Assembly: GCA_030148745.1 (NCBI GenBank)
Contig: JASBSV010000052.1
Location: 1-52,110, forward strand
From: Paracoccaceae bacterium
GTDB taxonomy: Bacteria; Pseudomonadota; Alphaproteobacteria; Rhodobacterales; Rhodobacteraceae
Direction: 5' to 3'
Length of the DNA: 52,110 nt
Of this stretch, positions 1 through 8,466 are shown one piece after another. Both the position numbers and the translations under genes were made by a program. The notes beneath the pieces are model-generated. The model saw only the letters and a list, made by a program, of their open reading frames with translations, was not told where the DNA came from and did no database searches. How positions within the stretch are numbered: the stretch's first letter is position 1; each line of letters starts with the position of its first letter.

Positions 1-1771
1 TGGGATAGAAAAAGGCGATATTGGCCATCGACGAGGCAAAGTTGCCCCCGCCGAAGCCGCACAAAAGCGCCAGCGTCAGGAAGATTACATAAGGTGTCTG
101 CGGGTTCTGCACCGCATAGCCGATCCCCATCGCCGGCAGGAGCAGCGACGCAGTCGAAAGCGTTGTCCACAACCGGCCGCCAAAGATCGGCACCATGAAG
201 CTATAGAAAATCCGCAACGTCGCGCCCGAAAGCCCCGGAAGGGCCGCCAGCCAGAACAATTCGCCCGGCGTGAAGCTGAACCCGATCGCCGGCAGGCGCG
301 CCACCACAACCGACCACACCATCCAGACCGAGAAGGCCAGAAGAAGCGCCGGGATCGAGATCCACAGATTACGGCGCGCGATCCGCCGGCCCTTGGCCTC
401 CCAGAACTCCGGGTCCTCGGGGTTCCATTCCTCCAGTGTATGGGTGCTTGGCGCGCCCTCGGGAACAGGCACGTTCAGCATCTCAGGCAACTCCGGCAAC
501 TCGTCCAGAACCTCGCCGTGCACGGCGCGTTCCATTCGGCGGATCGCCAGATGCATCCAAAGCACCGAAATCGAAACCAGAACGAACAGTACTGCAAAGC
601 TCGAGGTGTAGATGCCCGTCAGATCAAGCGCCGCGCCAAAGATGATCGGCAGCACAAAACCGCCCAGCCCGCCGATCATACCAACAAGGCCACCGACAGC
701 GCCGACATGCTCGGGGTAATAGACCGGGATATGCTTATAGACCGCCGCCTTGCCCAGGCTCAGGAAAAAGCCAAGCGCAAACAGCGTGATGACGAATGGG
801 GCAAAATCCATCTGAGTCGAGAACGCGATCGGGCCGTTTTTACCCTGAATGACGTAATCGGTGGCCGGATAGGACATCATGAACAAAAGGATCGCCGAGA
901 ACCCAAGGCTCCAGTACATGACCGCCCGTGCACCGAAACGATCCGACAGATGCCCGCCATAGGCGCGAAACAGCGACCCCGACAGCCCGAAAGCCGCCAC
1001 AGCCATGCCCGCAGTGCGGATGTCGACCTGATAGACGTCGATCAGATAATGCGGCGTCCAAAGGGCGATTGCCACAAATCCGCCGAAGACAAAGAAATAG
1101 TAAAGCGCAAACCGCCAGACCTGAAGGTTCTTCAAAGGCGCGAATTGTTCGGCCAGTGTCGGCGCGCGCTGACCGCTTTTGCGCCGGGCCACCAGTTCGG
1201 GGTCATCCTTGGCAAACAAAAGAAACGCCAGCGCGATCACAAGCAGCGCCACCGCCCAGACATGCGCCACCCCTTGCCATCCGTAGGCAACCATCACGAA
1301 AGGCGCGACAAAGGTGGTAACCGCCGCGCCAACGTTACCTGCACCGAAAATCCCCAGTGCCGTGCCCTGCTTACCCGGCCCATACCAGCGCGAGACGTAA
1401 GCGACACCGATGATGAACGAGCCGCCCGCAAGGCCGATCCCAAGCGCCGCGATCAGATAGACGATATAGGTCGAGGCCCATGTCAGCATCCACGTCGCCG
1501 CCGCCGTCAACAGCATCTGCGCGGTGAAAACCAGACGCCCGCCGTATTTCTCGGTCAGAACCCCCAGAAAGAGCCGCGTCAGCGACCCCGTCAGCACCGG
1601 CGTCGCAACCAGCAGCCCGAACTCGAACTCGTTCAGGCCCAGTTCGGCCTTAAGGGCTACGCCAATGATCGAAAAGATCGTCCAGACCGCGAAACAGGCC
1701 GTAAACGCTACCGTACTTAGCGTCAGGGCGCGGCGGCGGTCACCATCAGATACATTTGCTGTGTCAAGCAT
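1..1771 (-). CDS. narK: NarK1-NarK2 fused nitrate/nitrite transporter (3' end outside window)
   Basis: Major-facilitator nitrate/nitrite transporter in the inner membrane. Reading left from an ATG at 1771 (AGAAACCCC upstream, weak RBS) the frame stays open to base 1. Residues 1 to about 435 form a whole 12-helix NarK1-type unit, with the nitrate signatures GIFGAGNVGAA near residue 140 and KAAVYKHIPVYYPEHVGA near 355. A short hydrophilic linker (LEEWNPEDPEFW, near residue 445) then leads into a second unit whose start carries the NarK motif GGGNFASSMANIAFFYP at the window edge. This is the fused double transporter known from Paracoccus, where NarK1 acts as a nitrate/proton symporter and NarK2 as a nitrate/nitrite antiporter. 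The gene is divergent from narR and preceded by a perfect FNR-type box. narGHJI probably follows beyond the left edge (inference). Confidence 0.93.
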   Translation of the reverse strand, partial: MLDTANVSDGDRRRALTLSTVAFTACFAVWTIFSIIGVALKAELGLNEFEFGLLVATPVLTGSLTRLFLGVLTEKYGGRLVFTAQMLLTAAATWMLTWASTYIVYLIAALGIGLAGGSFIIGVAYVSRWYGPGKQGTALGIFGAGNVGAAVTTFVAPFVMVAYGWQGVAHVWAVALLVIALAFLLFAKDDPELVARRKSGQRAPTLAEQFAPLKNLQVWRFALYYFFVFGGFVAIALWTPHYLIDVYQVDIRTAGMAVAAFGLSGSLFRAYGGHLSDRFGARAVMYWSLGFSAILLFMMSYPATDYVIQGKNGPIAFSTQMDFAPFVITLFALGFFLSLGKAAVYKHIPVYYPEHVGAVGGLVGMIGGLGGFVLPIIFGAALDLTGIYTSSFAVLFVLVSISVLWMHLAIRRMERAVHGEVLDELPELPEMLNVPVPEGAPSTHTLEEWNPEDPEFWEAKGRRIARRNLWISIPALLLAFSVWMVWSVVVARLPAIGFSFTPGELFWLAALPGLSGATLRIFYSFMVPIFGGRLWTTLSTASLLLPAMGIGYAVQNPQTPYVIFLTLALLCGFGGGNFASSMANIAFFYP

Positions 1772-1851
1772 GGGGTTTCTCCAATTCATGCGCAGGCTTG
1801 TCTTGCGTTGCCTGTCTGGCTGAGTGAGATCAGAGCCGCCCGCGTAAGGAT

Positions 1852-1865
1852 TTGATGCAGATCAA
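1852..1865. promoter_or_regulatory. FNR/NarR-type box upstream of narK
   Basis: TTGAT-GCAG-ATCAA is a perfect match to the FNR consensus dyad (TTGAT-N4-ATCAA). Its centre lies about 87 bases upstream of the narK start, a normal place for an activator site at around -41.5 if the mRNA leader is about 45 bases. In Paracoccus the narK promoter needs both an FNR protein and NarR. Which protein binds here cannot be told from the sequence. Confidence 0.8.
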
Positions 1866-1987
1866 GAAACGCTGCATCGCGGCATCAATCGACCCTGATT
1901 TGACGCCAGCCACATGTGGAGGCGTAGTTTGTTAATGAAGCGCTGAACGGACACGGATTGCCGGCTGGATCTTGCGCTTTTCTTCAC

Positions 1988-2001
1988 TTAACATATGTCA
2001 A
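1988..2001. promoter_or_regulatory. NNR/Dnr-like dyad at the annotated narR start
   Basis: TTAAC-ATAT-GTCAA is a dyad with one mismatch and resembles the TTAAC/TTGAC-N4-GTCAA sites used by NNR/Dnr-type members of the FNR family. It overlaps the upstream candidate ATG of narR. If the real start is the GTG at 2031, the site sits about 30 bases upstream of the gene and could be an autoregulatory or NO-responsive operator. It could be chance. Confidence 0.45.
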
Positions 2002-2750
2002 TTGAGGGGCGGAGATATTGGGGACGACTCGTGCGCGACAACGAACTTTGCGAAATACGCCGCCTGCCCTTGTTTCGGGCCATGGCGAGCGAAAACTTTA
2101 CCGCACTAACCCGGGCGGCCTATGACCAGACATTTCCGGCGCAGGTGCGTTTGATCGAAGAAGGCGCCGCTGCCGATTTTCTGCATATCGTCGTGGAAGG
2201 CTCGGTCGAGCTTTTTGCCGGCTGGCAGGGGCGCGAAACCACGATGCAGGTGGTGCGCCCGGTATCCACCTTTATTCTGGCCGCCTGCATGAAGGACGCA
2301 CCCTATCTGATGTCGGCGCGCACATTGGAAAAAACTCGGGTCGTACTGGTGCCCAGCGTAGATCTGCGAGCAATTTTCCGCATCGATCCGGAATTTGCGC
2401 TGGCCACGATATCCGAGCTTTCGGCCTGCTACCGCAGCGTTGTGAAACACACCAAAGAGCTAAAACTGCGTACCGCCCGCGAACGGCTAGCCGCCTATAT
2501 CCTGCGGCAGGCGAAATTGGATAACAATGGGCCAAGTTTTATCCTTCCGATGGAAAAACGGGTGCTGGCCTCGCTTATCGGCGTGACGCCTGAAAGCCTG
2601 TCGCGGGCGATGAAATCGCTGCAGGATGTCGGCACCAAGGTCGATGGCCAGCGCATCATCATAACCGATCATAAAGCGCTTGAAGCGGTGGCTTGCCCGA
2701 CCCCGCTTATGGACGATCCAGAACAGCACGAGCAGGGCCTGCGCCCCTGA
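1995..2750 (+). CDS. narR: Crp/Fnr-family regulator, NarR type
   Basis: Transcription factor with an N-terminal cyclic-nucleotide-binding-like beta roll (about residues 25-135), a long dimer helix (to about 165) and a C-terminal winged helix. The recognition helix reads TPESLSRAMKSL; the E..SR pattern is that of FNR-type readers of TTGAT half sites. The N-terminal cysteine cluster of true FNR is missing (a single Cys in ELCEIRRLPLF), so it should not carry a 4Fe-4S cluster; Paracoccus NarR, which responds to nitrate/nitrite, has the same trait and the same divergent position next to narK. The ATG at 1995 has a poor RBS. A GTG at 2031, preceded by GGGGACG, would give a 239-residue protein starting VRDNELCEI and is at least as likely. 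Confidence 0.85.
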   Translation: MSIEGRRYWGRLVRDNELCEIRRLPLFRAMASENFTALTRAAYDQTFPAQVRLIEEGAAADFLHIVVEGSVELFAGWQGRETTMQVVRPVSTFILAACMKDAPYLMSARTLEKTRVVLVPSVDLRAIFRIDPEFALATISELSACYRSVVKHTKELKLRTARERLAAYILRQAKLDNNGPSFILPMEKRVLASLIGVTPESLSRAMKSLQDVGTKVDGQRIIITDHKALEAVACPTPLMDDPEQHEQGLRP

Positions 2751-2868
2751 CCGGCGGGCATACCGCAAAAATCCATTTTTTCAACGCGCAAATGCTGATC
2801 GTTCCGCGCGCGCTCTTTGTCGCGATCAAAGACGTTCGTATGTCGGTCACCGATTATTCCGCCGCCGG

Positions 2869-4152
2869 TTATTTTAACGCTTCGGGCAGAAACAGCGCTA
2901 TTTGCGGAAAGGCGATAAGCGCCGCAACCATTGCAAGCATCACCAGAACGAAGGGGATGGTGCCCAACATTACCTCGGTCAGGTTGCCGCTTTTACGTGC
3001 GCCCTGAACGACATAAAGGTTCAGCCCCACAGGCGGGGTAATCAGCGCCATCTCGATCAGCACGATCATCAGGATGCCAAACCAGATCGGATCATATCCC
3101 TGCTGGACCACCAGCGGGACGATGATCGGGATGGTGACCACCATCAGCGATAGCGTCTCGATGAAAAATCCAAGGACGATATAGATCATCACCACCACCA
3201 GGATCGTGCCGAAGGATGACAGGCCAAGCCCGGTCAGAAACGCCTCAAGCGCCTGTCCCAGCCCCGCCGAGGCCAGGGTAAAATTCAAGAACGAGGCGCC
3301 GATCACAACAAGCATGATCATCGAAGTGATCTTGACGGTGCCCAAAAGGCTTTCGGCGATCATTGCAAATGACATGCCGCCAAAAAGCAGCGCGATCATA
3401 AAGGCCCCTGCGACACCGACGGCGGCGGCCTCGGTCGGGGTGGCCCAGCCTTTGTAGATTGAGCCGATGATCATCATGAAAAGCAGGATGATGGGCAAAA
3501 GCTGAACCAGCGCTTTCATCATTTGCGGCAAAGGGAAAATTCGCCGCTCGCCGCCCAGTTCGGGGCGCAGCGAACAGATGATGGCCACCGCGACGATAAA
3601 GGCCAGGGCAAGCATAACTCCGGGCACCAGGCCCGCCAGAAAAAGCTGCGGGATCGAGGTTTGGGTCAGGAACCCATAGACGATCAGATTGATCGAAGGC
3701 GGGATCATGATCCCCAAGGTGCCGCCTGCCGCGATGGCACCCGAAAAAAGCTTGGGGTCATAGCCCAGCTTTTCCGCCTGCGGCATGGCGACGGTTGCCA
3801 CCGTCGCGGCGGTGGCAACCGATGAGCCTGAGGTGGCCGAGAACATGGTGGCCGTGGCAATATTGGCATGGATCAACCCGCCGGGCAGCCACGACACCCA
3901 CCGATCGAGCGCGGCATAGGTGCGCGTTGCCACCCCGCTGCGCACAAGGATCTCGCCCAACAGCACAAAGAACGGGATCGCAATCAACGTGGCACTGTTT
4001 GACGCCGACCAGACCATCTGACCCAGCCCGCGGATCAATGGAAAACTGCTGAAAAACGCGTCAATGCCAAATCCCAGCAGGAACAGAACAATGCCTACGG
4101 GAATTGACAGGCTGAGAAGTGACAGCAGCCCGATAACGACATAGGCGATCAT
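2869..4152 (-). CDS. dctM: TRAP transporter large permease (DctM)
   Basis: A 427-residue membrane protein, the usual DctM length, with about 12 hydrophobic segments. It carries TRAP signatures such as SATSGSSVATAATVATVAMP (about residues 106-125), a GGTLGIMIPPSINLIVYG stretch and TPPVGLNLYVVQG near the C-terminus. DctM forms the Na+-coupled channel that works with DctQ and a periplasmic DctP. Its ATG overlaps the dctQ stop by four bases (ATGA), so the two are translationally coupled. It is the last gene of the DUF1445-dctP-dctQ-dctM run. The substrate cannot be read from the sequence. Confidence 0.93.
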   Translation of the reverse strand: MIAYVVIGLLSLLSLSIPVGIVLFLLGFGIDAFFSSFPLIRGLGQMVWSASNSATLIAIPFFVLLGEILVRSGVATRTYAALDRWVSWLPGGLIHANIATATMFSATSGSSVATAATVATVAMPQAEKLGYDPKLFSGAIAAGGTLGIMIPPSINLIVYGFLTQTSIPQLFLAGLVPGVMLALAFIVAVAIICSLRPELGGERRIFPLPQMMKALVQLLPIILLFMMIIGSIYKGWATPTEAAAVGVAGAFMIALLFGGMSFAMIAESLLGTVKITSMIMLVVIGASFLNFTLASAGLGQALEAFLTGLGLSSFGTILVVVMIYIVLGFFIETLSLMVVTIPIIVPLVVQQGYDPIWFGILMIVLIEMALITPPVGLNLYVVQGARKSGNLTEVMLGTIPFVLVMLAMVAALIAFPQIALFLPEALK

Positions 4153-4691
4153 TGAACGGTGTCCTGTTCTGCAAAGGCACCTATGGCTGTCTCGGCCTCG
4201 TCAAACCTGCCCTGAACGATCAGGGCAAGCGCCGCCAGTGTCGTCAGACAGGCCATGACCGCAAACCAGACCCATCCGGCAAACCACGGCCCCTGAACCA
4301 GTGCCAGAGGCGTCTCGAGCGGGGTGTTGGCCATGGATGAGTTTTTCAATGACCTTTCAAGAACCGGCCACGACCTGAGCGCAATCACCACCGCGGTCCC
4401 GCTGAGAACAAGCATTGCAAAGAGATCGAACAAACAGCGCCCCAGCGGCGCGCTGCGGCTGCGCAGCAGATCGATGCGGACATGACCCAGCTCAAGCATC
4501 GTATAGGCCATGCCCCAGGACGTGGCGATAGCCATCACATAGCCGCTGATTTCATCGGTTCCCCCGAAAGAGGACCCCAGTTGGCGCGAGACAATATCCA
4601 GCAAAACGAAAGCGGCACAGCCCAGAAGCACCATGCCGACAGCAAGCGCAATCGCCCGGTTTGCTTTTCTCAATATTGTCAATAATTTCAT
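4149..4691 (-). CDS. dctQ: TRAP transporter small permease (DctQ)
   Basis: A 180-residue protein with four hydrophobic segments and the DctQ pattern VLLDIVSRQLGSSFGGTDEISG (helix 1 end and following loop), followed by AYTMLELGHVRIDL. It is the small membrane subunit that bridges DctM and the binding protein. The frame is open further upstream to 4829, but that part overlaps the end of dctP and is not membrane-like. The start MKLLTILRK at 4691 gives a normal length and leaves a 34-base gap to dctP. Confidence 0.9.
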   Translation of the reverse strand: MKLLTILRKANRAIALAVGMVLLGCAAFVLLDIVSRQLGSSFGGTDEISGYVMAIATSWGMAYTMLELGHVRIDLLRSRSAPLGRCLFDLFAMLVLSGTAVVIALRSWPVLERSLKNSSMANTPLETPLALVQGPWFAGWVWFAVMACLTTLAALALIVQGRFDEAETAIGAFAEQDTVQ

Positions 4692-4725
4692 ATAACTGCG
4701 GCCCGTCTTTAATACAGATTTGCGA

Positions 4726-5757
4726 TCAGGGGATGGTAACGCCCACGGTTTTGCCGACAGAGGCATTCCAACGGTCGGCCCAGTCGCGACCGGCGCGTTT
4801 GGCCCATTCCGGCAGAACCTGGGTTTCAAGAATACCGCGCGCCTTGGCGAAATCCGCGTCCGTTGCCTTGACCAGCGTCATGGACCGCGCCTCGCCCGCC
4901 GCGCAGGTGCCGTTGCCCGTCAGACAGGCAATGTCACCGGCCAATGCGTTCTGTGCGCTGGCCCATGCGGGATCTTCGAACTTGGTCTTGATTGTGGTTT
5001 CGATCAGGGACTGGGTCTTGGCGTCAAGGCTGTTCCATTTGTCCATGTTCATCGCAGTGACCACCGGGTCCCAGCCGCCCAATGGCAGCGGCATCAGATG
5101 GGTCGACACCTCCCACCAGCCGGCGCTATAGCCTGATCCCGCACCTGTCACCGCACAGTCGACCACACCTTTCTGAAGCGCGCCCGGCACTTCGGAAAAT
5201 GCAATATTCACGCCTTCGGCGCCCAAGGCCTCAAGCAGTTTTGCCGTCATCCGGCCCGACGCGCGCACCTTAAGCCCCTTAAGATCGTCAAGCCCGGAAA
5301 TCTTGGCGTTACAAAACACGACCTGCGGCGGATAGGGTGCGATCGCCAGAACTTTGGCGTTGAACCGGTCACGAAAGATATCATCGACCATGGGGCGCGC
5401 GGCATCGACCATCGCACGTGCCTGGTCGGCGGTCAGCGCAACAAGCGGCACGTCCAGACCCTCCAGTTCGGGCGCATCAGCAACGGCATAATCGGCCACC
5501 GTCATTGCCACGTCAAATACGCCCTGCCCCAAAAGATTATAGATATCCCCAAGGCCAAGACCCATCTGATTGTGGGTCGTCAGCTCGACCTTCAGCGTCC
5601 CGCCAGATGCCTCGGGCAGTATCTTGGTCCAGTATGGAACTTCGAATTGCTTGTGCAGCGGCAGGCCGGACCAACTGCCGACCACCGAAAGGTTTTCGGC
5701 CATCGCCGGCGCCGCAAGCGCCAGTGAAGCGGCAAGAATTGAGAGCGTCTTGTTCAT
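4726..5757 (-). CDS. dctP: TRAP transporter substrate-binding protein (DctP)
   Basis: A 343-residue periplasmic binding protein. A typical Sec signal peptide (MNKTLSILAASLALAAPAMA, cut before ENLSVVG) is followed by the DctP fold; the region LGLGDIYNLLGQGVFDVAMT and the segment LKGLKVRASGRMTAKLLEALG, with its conserved Arg in the acid-binding position, are family features. TRAP ligands are mostly carboxylates, so an organic or amino acid is expected. The start at 5757 has AAGGAGA at the right distance. It lies 19 bases behind the DUF1445 gene and is most likely in the same transcript. Confidence 0.92.
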   Translation of the reverse strand: MNKTLSILAASLALAAPAMAENLSVVGSWSGLPLHKQFEVPYWTKILPEASGGTLKVELTTHNQMGLGLGDIYNLLGQGVFDVAMTVADYAVADAPELEGLDVPLVALTADQARAMVDAARPMVDDIFRDRFNAKVLAIAPYPPQVVFCNAKISGLDDLKGLKVRASGRMTAKLLEALGAEGVNIAFSEVPGALQKGVVDCAVTGAGSGYSAGWWEVSTHLMPLPLGGWDPVVTAMNMDKWNSLDAKTQSLIETTIKTKFEDPAWASAQNALAGDIACLTGNGTCAAGEARSMTLVKATDADFAKARGILETQVLPEWAKRAGRDWADRWNASVGKTVGVTIP

Positions 5758-5776
5758 CTGTCTTCTCCTTGTTGTG

Positions 5777-6619
5777 TTATCGGTTTGTTGTCTCGGCCAA
5801 GGGCAGCGGCGCATCCAACGTTTCAGCCAGATCCGCGATCAGCATGTGACCGGGCGCATGGGTGATGCAAAGCGGCAGCCTGGCGTTCATCAAAACGTTC
5901 TGGGGCGTTACGCCGCAGGCCCAGTAAACCGGTGTTTCGCTCCCCCTGACCTCGACCGGATCGCCCCAGTCGGGCGCGCCCAGATCGGCAATGCCGATCT
6001 GCGCCGGGTCCCCCTGAGCAATCGGCGCACCATGGGCGTGCGGGAAAGCGGCGCTGATGCGATAGGCATCCGCGACGCGATCGGTTTTAACGGGGCGCAT
6101 GGTGGCCACCATATTGCCCGCAAACGGGCCCGCCGGAACCAGAGGGATATTCGTTCGAAACATCGAAACGGTCTTGTCCTGTTCGATGTGGCGCATCGGA
6201 ATACCGCTGGCCATCAGGGCATTTTCAAATGTGAACGAACAGCCAAGCGCAACTGTCACCAGGTCATCGCGCCACAGCGCCGAGATATCCGTAACCTCTT
6301 CCGTAAGCTCCCCATCACGAAAGACCCGGTAGCGTGGCACATCGGTCCTGATATCGATGTCATGCCCTAGGGTCGGAAGGTACGGATCGCCTGTGTCACT
6401 GACAGCGACCACCGGGCAGGGCCTGGGGTTTCGCTGGCAAAACCGCAGGAAATCCAGCGCTGAAGCTTCGGGCAATATGGCAAGGTTGCATTGCAGTTTA
6501 CCAGCGGCCAGCCCTGCGGTGTGACGATTGTATGACCCTTTGCGAATTGCCGCACGGATCTGATGCGCATCGCGCAAACGCAGATCGGAATATGACACGG
6601 AATCGCCGCGTGAATGCAT
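5777..6619 (-). CDS. DUF1445 / YcsI (UPF0317) family putative hydro-lyase
   Basis: A 280-residue cytoplasmic protein with the family motifs CPVVAVSDTGDP (about 68-79), LGCSFTFENALMASGIP (about 129-145), PVYWACGVTPQ (about 227-237) and ITHAPGHMLIADL near the C-terminus. The family is usually named putative hydro-lyase; the related domain of mammalian DGLUCY acts on D-glutamate, so a cyclase or dehydratase acting on a small amino or hydroxy acid is possible, but the reaction is not established. As first gene of the TRAP operon (RBS AAGGGGGC, 19 bases before dctP) it should act on whatever the TRAP system imports. Confidence 0.88.
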   Translation of the reverse strand: MHSRGDSVSYSDLRLRDAHQIRAAIRKGSYNRHTAGLAAGKLQCNLAILPEASALDFLRFCQRNPRPCPVVAVSDTGDPYLPTLGHDIDIRTDVPRYRVFRDGELTEEVTDISALWRDDLVTVALGCSFTFENALMASGIPMRHIEQDKTVSMFRTNIPLVPAGPFAGNMVATMRPVKTDRVADAYRISAAFPHAHGAPIAQGDPAQIGIADLGAPDWGDPVEVRGSETPVYWACGVTPQNVLMNARLPLCITHAPGHMLIADLAETLDAPLPLAETTNR

Positions 6620-6673
6620 GGCAGCCCCCTTCGAAATCAGAAGGATAATCGCACAGGCGCCTCATTCGCCATA

Positions 6674-6701
6674 ATTATCATTTTATATCATGAGTGATAA
6701 T
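6674..6701. promoter_or_regulatory. AT-rich nested dyad, candidate LysR operator
   Basis: In the 103-base gap between the lysR stop and the DUF1445-TRAP operon there is a dyad ATTATCA-N14-TGATAAT, with a second perfect dyad TATCA-TGAG-TGATA (6686-6699) inside it. The first half site is repeated, as is common for LysR-type recognition and activation sites. The position directly before the operon start (6619) suits a regulatory site. No direct proof. Confidence 0.5.
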
Positions 6702-6722
6702 CAGTTTGAATAGAGTGAAAGA

Positions 6723-7601
6723 CTAACTCTCGTGATTATTGTCCCATTCAACCGCAATTTCCTGCGCTATTTCGGCGCCCCGCTCGGCCAGAAAACTTCT
6801 GGGTTCGGCAAGAAACGACGCTGTAAATTCCAGCGGGTTTGGCTGAAATCCGGGATCGAACTCTTCAATCTGCTCAGACCAAATCAGGCTGCTGGCCAGG
6901 GCGCGCGGGTAAGGGCCAACCGCAATACCGGCGGCAATCATTTGCAGGCTGGCCGAGAGAGAGGCCGAGGAATAGACCCGCACATTGGGACCGAACCTGC
7001 GTGAAAGCTCGGCCATCAGCTCACGATGGGGACGCGTGCGCGCGGCATAAGAAATGACCGGCGTTTCATTCAGATCGACCGCGCCGCTTCCTTTGGATTT
7101 GTACCAATAAAGATGAAATCTGGGCAGCATGACGTTTTCGACGGTAAACTCGGACACCGGGCCCATAAGAAAGGCCAGATCGACGGTCTGCTGCAGCAGG
7201 CTGTTGCGCAGATTGCCGGAAATATCGACGGTCAGATCGATGTTCACACGCGGAAACTCTTTGCTGAAAGCCTTCAGAAAATCGGGCAGCCAGGCCTGTG
7301 CGACGGTCTCGGACGCGCCAACGCGAAACAGACCGTCCATCTGCGATGTATTTGCGACCCGTTTGATGATCTCTTCGTGTACGAACAACATCTGTTCGGC
7401 GTAGCTGAGCAAAAGTGTTCCGGGCTTGGTCGGCGCGATACCCCTCGCGGTCCGCTCCAGAAGTTTGACGCCAAGCTCGCTCTCCAGTGTTGCAACCCGC
7501 GTCGATACCGCCGGCTGTGACAGGTTCAACCTTTCAGACGCCCGCCGAAACCCGCCAAGCCGCGCGACCCAAAAGAATGTTCTGAGCTGTTCAAAGGTCA
7601 A
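6723..7601 (-). CDS. LysR-family transcriptional regulator
   Basis: A 292-residue regulator of normal LysR length. Residues 1-60 form the winged helix-turn-helix (FRRASERLNLSQPAVSTRVATLE) and residues 90-290 the periplasmic-binding-protein-like effector domain. It starts with TTG (7601), supported by GGAG seven bases upstream and by the typical N-terminus (M)TFEQLRTFFWVARLGG. It lies upstream of the DUF1445-TRAP genes on the same strand and divergent from the DUF2848 gene, so it probably controls one or both. The effector is unknown, perhaps the TRAP substrate. Confidence 0.9.
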   Translation of the reverse strand: MTFEQLRTFFWVARLGGFRRASERLNLSQPAVSTRVATLESELGVKLLERTARGIAPTKPGTLLLSYAEQMLFVHEEIIKRVANTSQMDGLFRVGASETVAQAWLPDFLKAFSKEFPRVNIDLTVDISGNLRNSLLQQTVDLAFLMGPVSEFTVENVMLPRFHLYWYKSKGSGAVDLNETPVISYAARTRPHRELMAELSRRFGPNVRVYSSASLSASLQMIAAGIAVGPYPRALASSLIWSEQIEEFDPGFQPNPLEFTASFLAEPRSFLAERGAEIAQEIAVEWDNNHES

Positions 7602-7697
7602 CGGGCGGCTCCGGCGTGGTGAAAACTATTCGTGCTAGACACTACAGCACGGCAGGGGCAGTCTGTAACCCAGTTTCAGGCAACCTCAGACACCGAC

Positions 7698-8351
7698 ATG
7701 CAATTTTCGACCGACAGCGGCCCGCGCGACTTTAAGATCGATCATCTGGTTATTGCAGGCTGGACCGGACGCGACGCCGCGGCGCTGCAACACCATATTG
7801 ATGAGTTAAGCGCCCTGGGCGTCGCCCCGCCCTCGCAGGTGCCATTGTTTTACCGTGCGGCAAATACGCTTGTGACCACCGCGTCCGAGATTCAGGTTCT
7901 GGGCGATGCTACGTCAGGCGAGGCCGAGCCGGTTCTGATCATGCAGGATGGAAAACTCTGGCTTGGGCTCGGCTCGGATCACACCGACCGCCAGCTTGAG
8001 GCGACATCGGTGGCCGCGTCAAAACAAGCCTGCCAGAAACCCTGCGCCGCCCGGCTGTGGGAGTTTGACGCGGTGGCGGATCATCTTGACCGGATCGCCA
8101 TTCGCTCGTGGATATACGAGGACGACGGATGGCGCCTCTATCAGGATGGCACGCTGGGGCAAATACGGCCATTGGCGCAGCTCGTCGAGAGTTCGGGCAT
8201 GGCAGAGCGGTCTGCAATGCTGTGCGGTACATTTTCGGCAATCGGCGGTGTACGCAGCGCGCCAAAGTTCCGGGCAGCCACGCACGATCCGGTACGAAAA
8301 GAAGAGATCGAATTTGAATATGAGACGATTTGCCTGCCCAGCATAAGCTGA
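7698..8351 (+). CDS. DUF2848 family protein (FAH-like hydrolase fold)
   Basis: A 217-residue cytoplasmic protein. I recognise DUF2848 from the series IDHLVIAGWTGRD (about 16-28), HHIDELSALGVAPPSQVPLFYR (about 34-55), SGEAEPVLIM, LWLGLGSDHTDR and ASKQACQKP. The family is distantly related to fumarylacetoacetate-hydrolase-type proteins; its reaction is not known to me. The frame is open from a GTG at 7632, but the ATG at 7698 starts exactly where the conserved part begins (MQFSTDSGP). Divergent from lysR and therefore probably part of the same regulon as the TRAP/DUF1445 operon. Confidence 0.85.
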   Translation: MQFSTDSGPRDFKIDHLVIAGWTGRDAAALQHHIDELSALGVAPPSQVPLFYRAANTLVTTASEIQVLGDATSGEAEPVLIMQDGKLWLGLGSDHTDRQLEATSVAASKQACQKPCAARLWEFDAVADHLDRIAIRSWIYEDDGWRLYQDGTLGQIRPLAQLVESSGMAERSAMLCGTFSAIGGVRSAPKFRAATHDPVRKEEIEFEYETICLPSIS

Positions 8352-8466
8352 AAACAGGGCGCCTTCACGCATTGGGGGATCAGGCCGCGCGCGGGATTTT
8401 ATGCACCACCAGGTTCAAGCGCCGGCGAAGAGAAGAAATGTCAGACCGGGCACAAACCACCAGGCC

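Noticed and set aside
440-1720. Long plus-strand frame of 426 codons opposite narK
   Set aside because: Arg/Gln/Pro-rich nonsense composition; it is the antisense shadow of the NarK membrane protein caused by GC bias.
1885-1910. Second FNR box (ATCAATCGACCCTGAT region) upstream of narK
   Set aside because: The half sites are in the wrong orientation and spacing for an FNR-family dyad.
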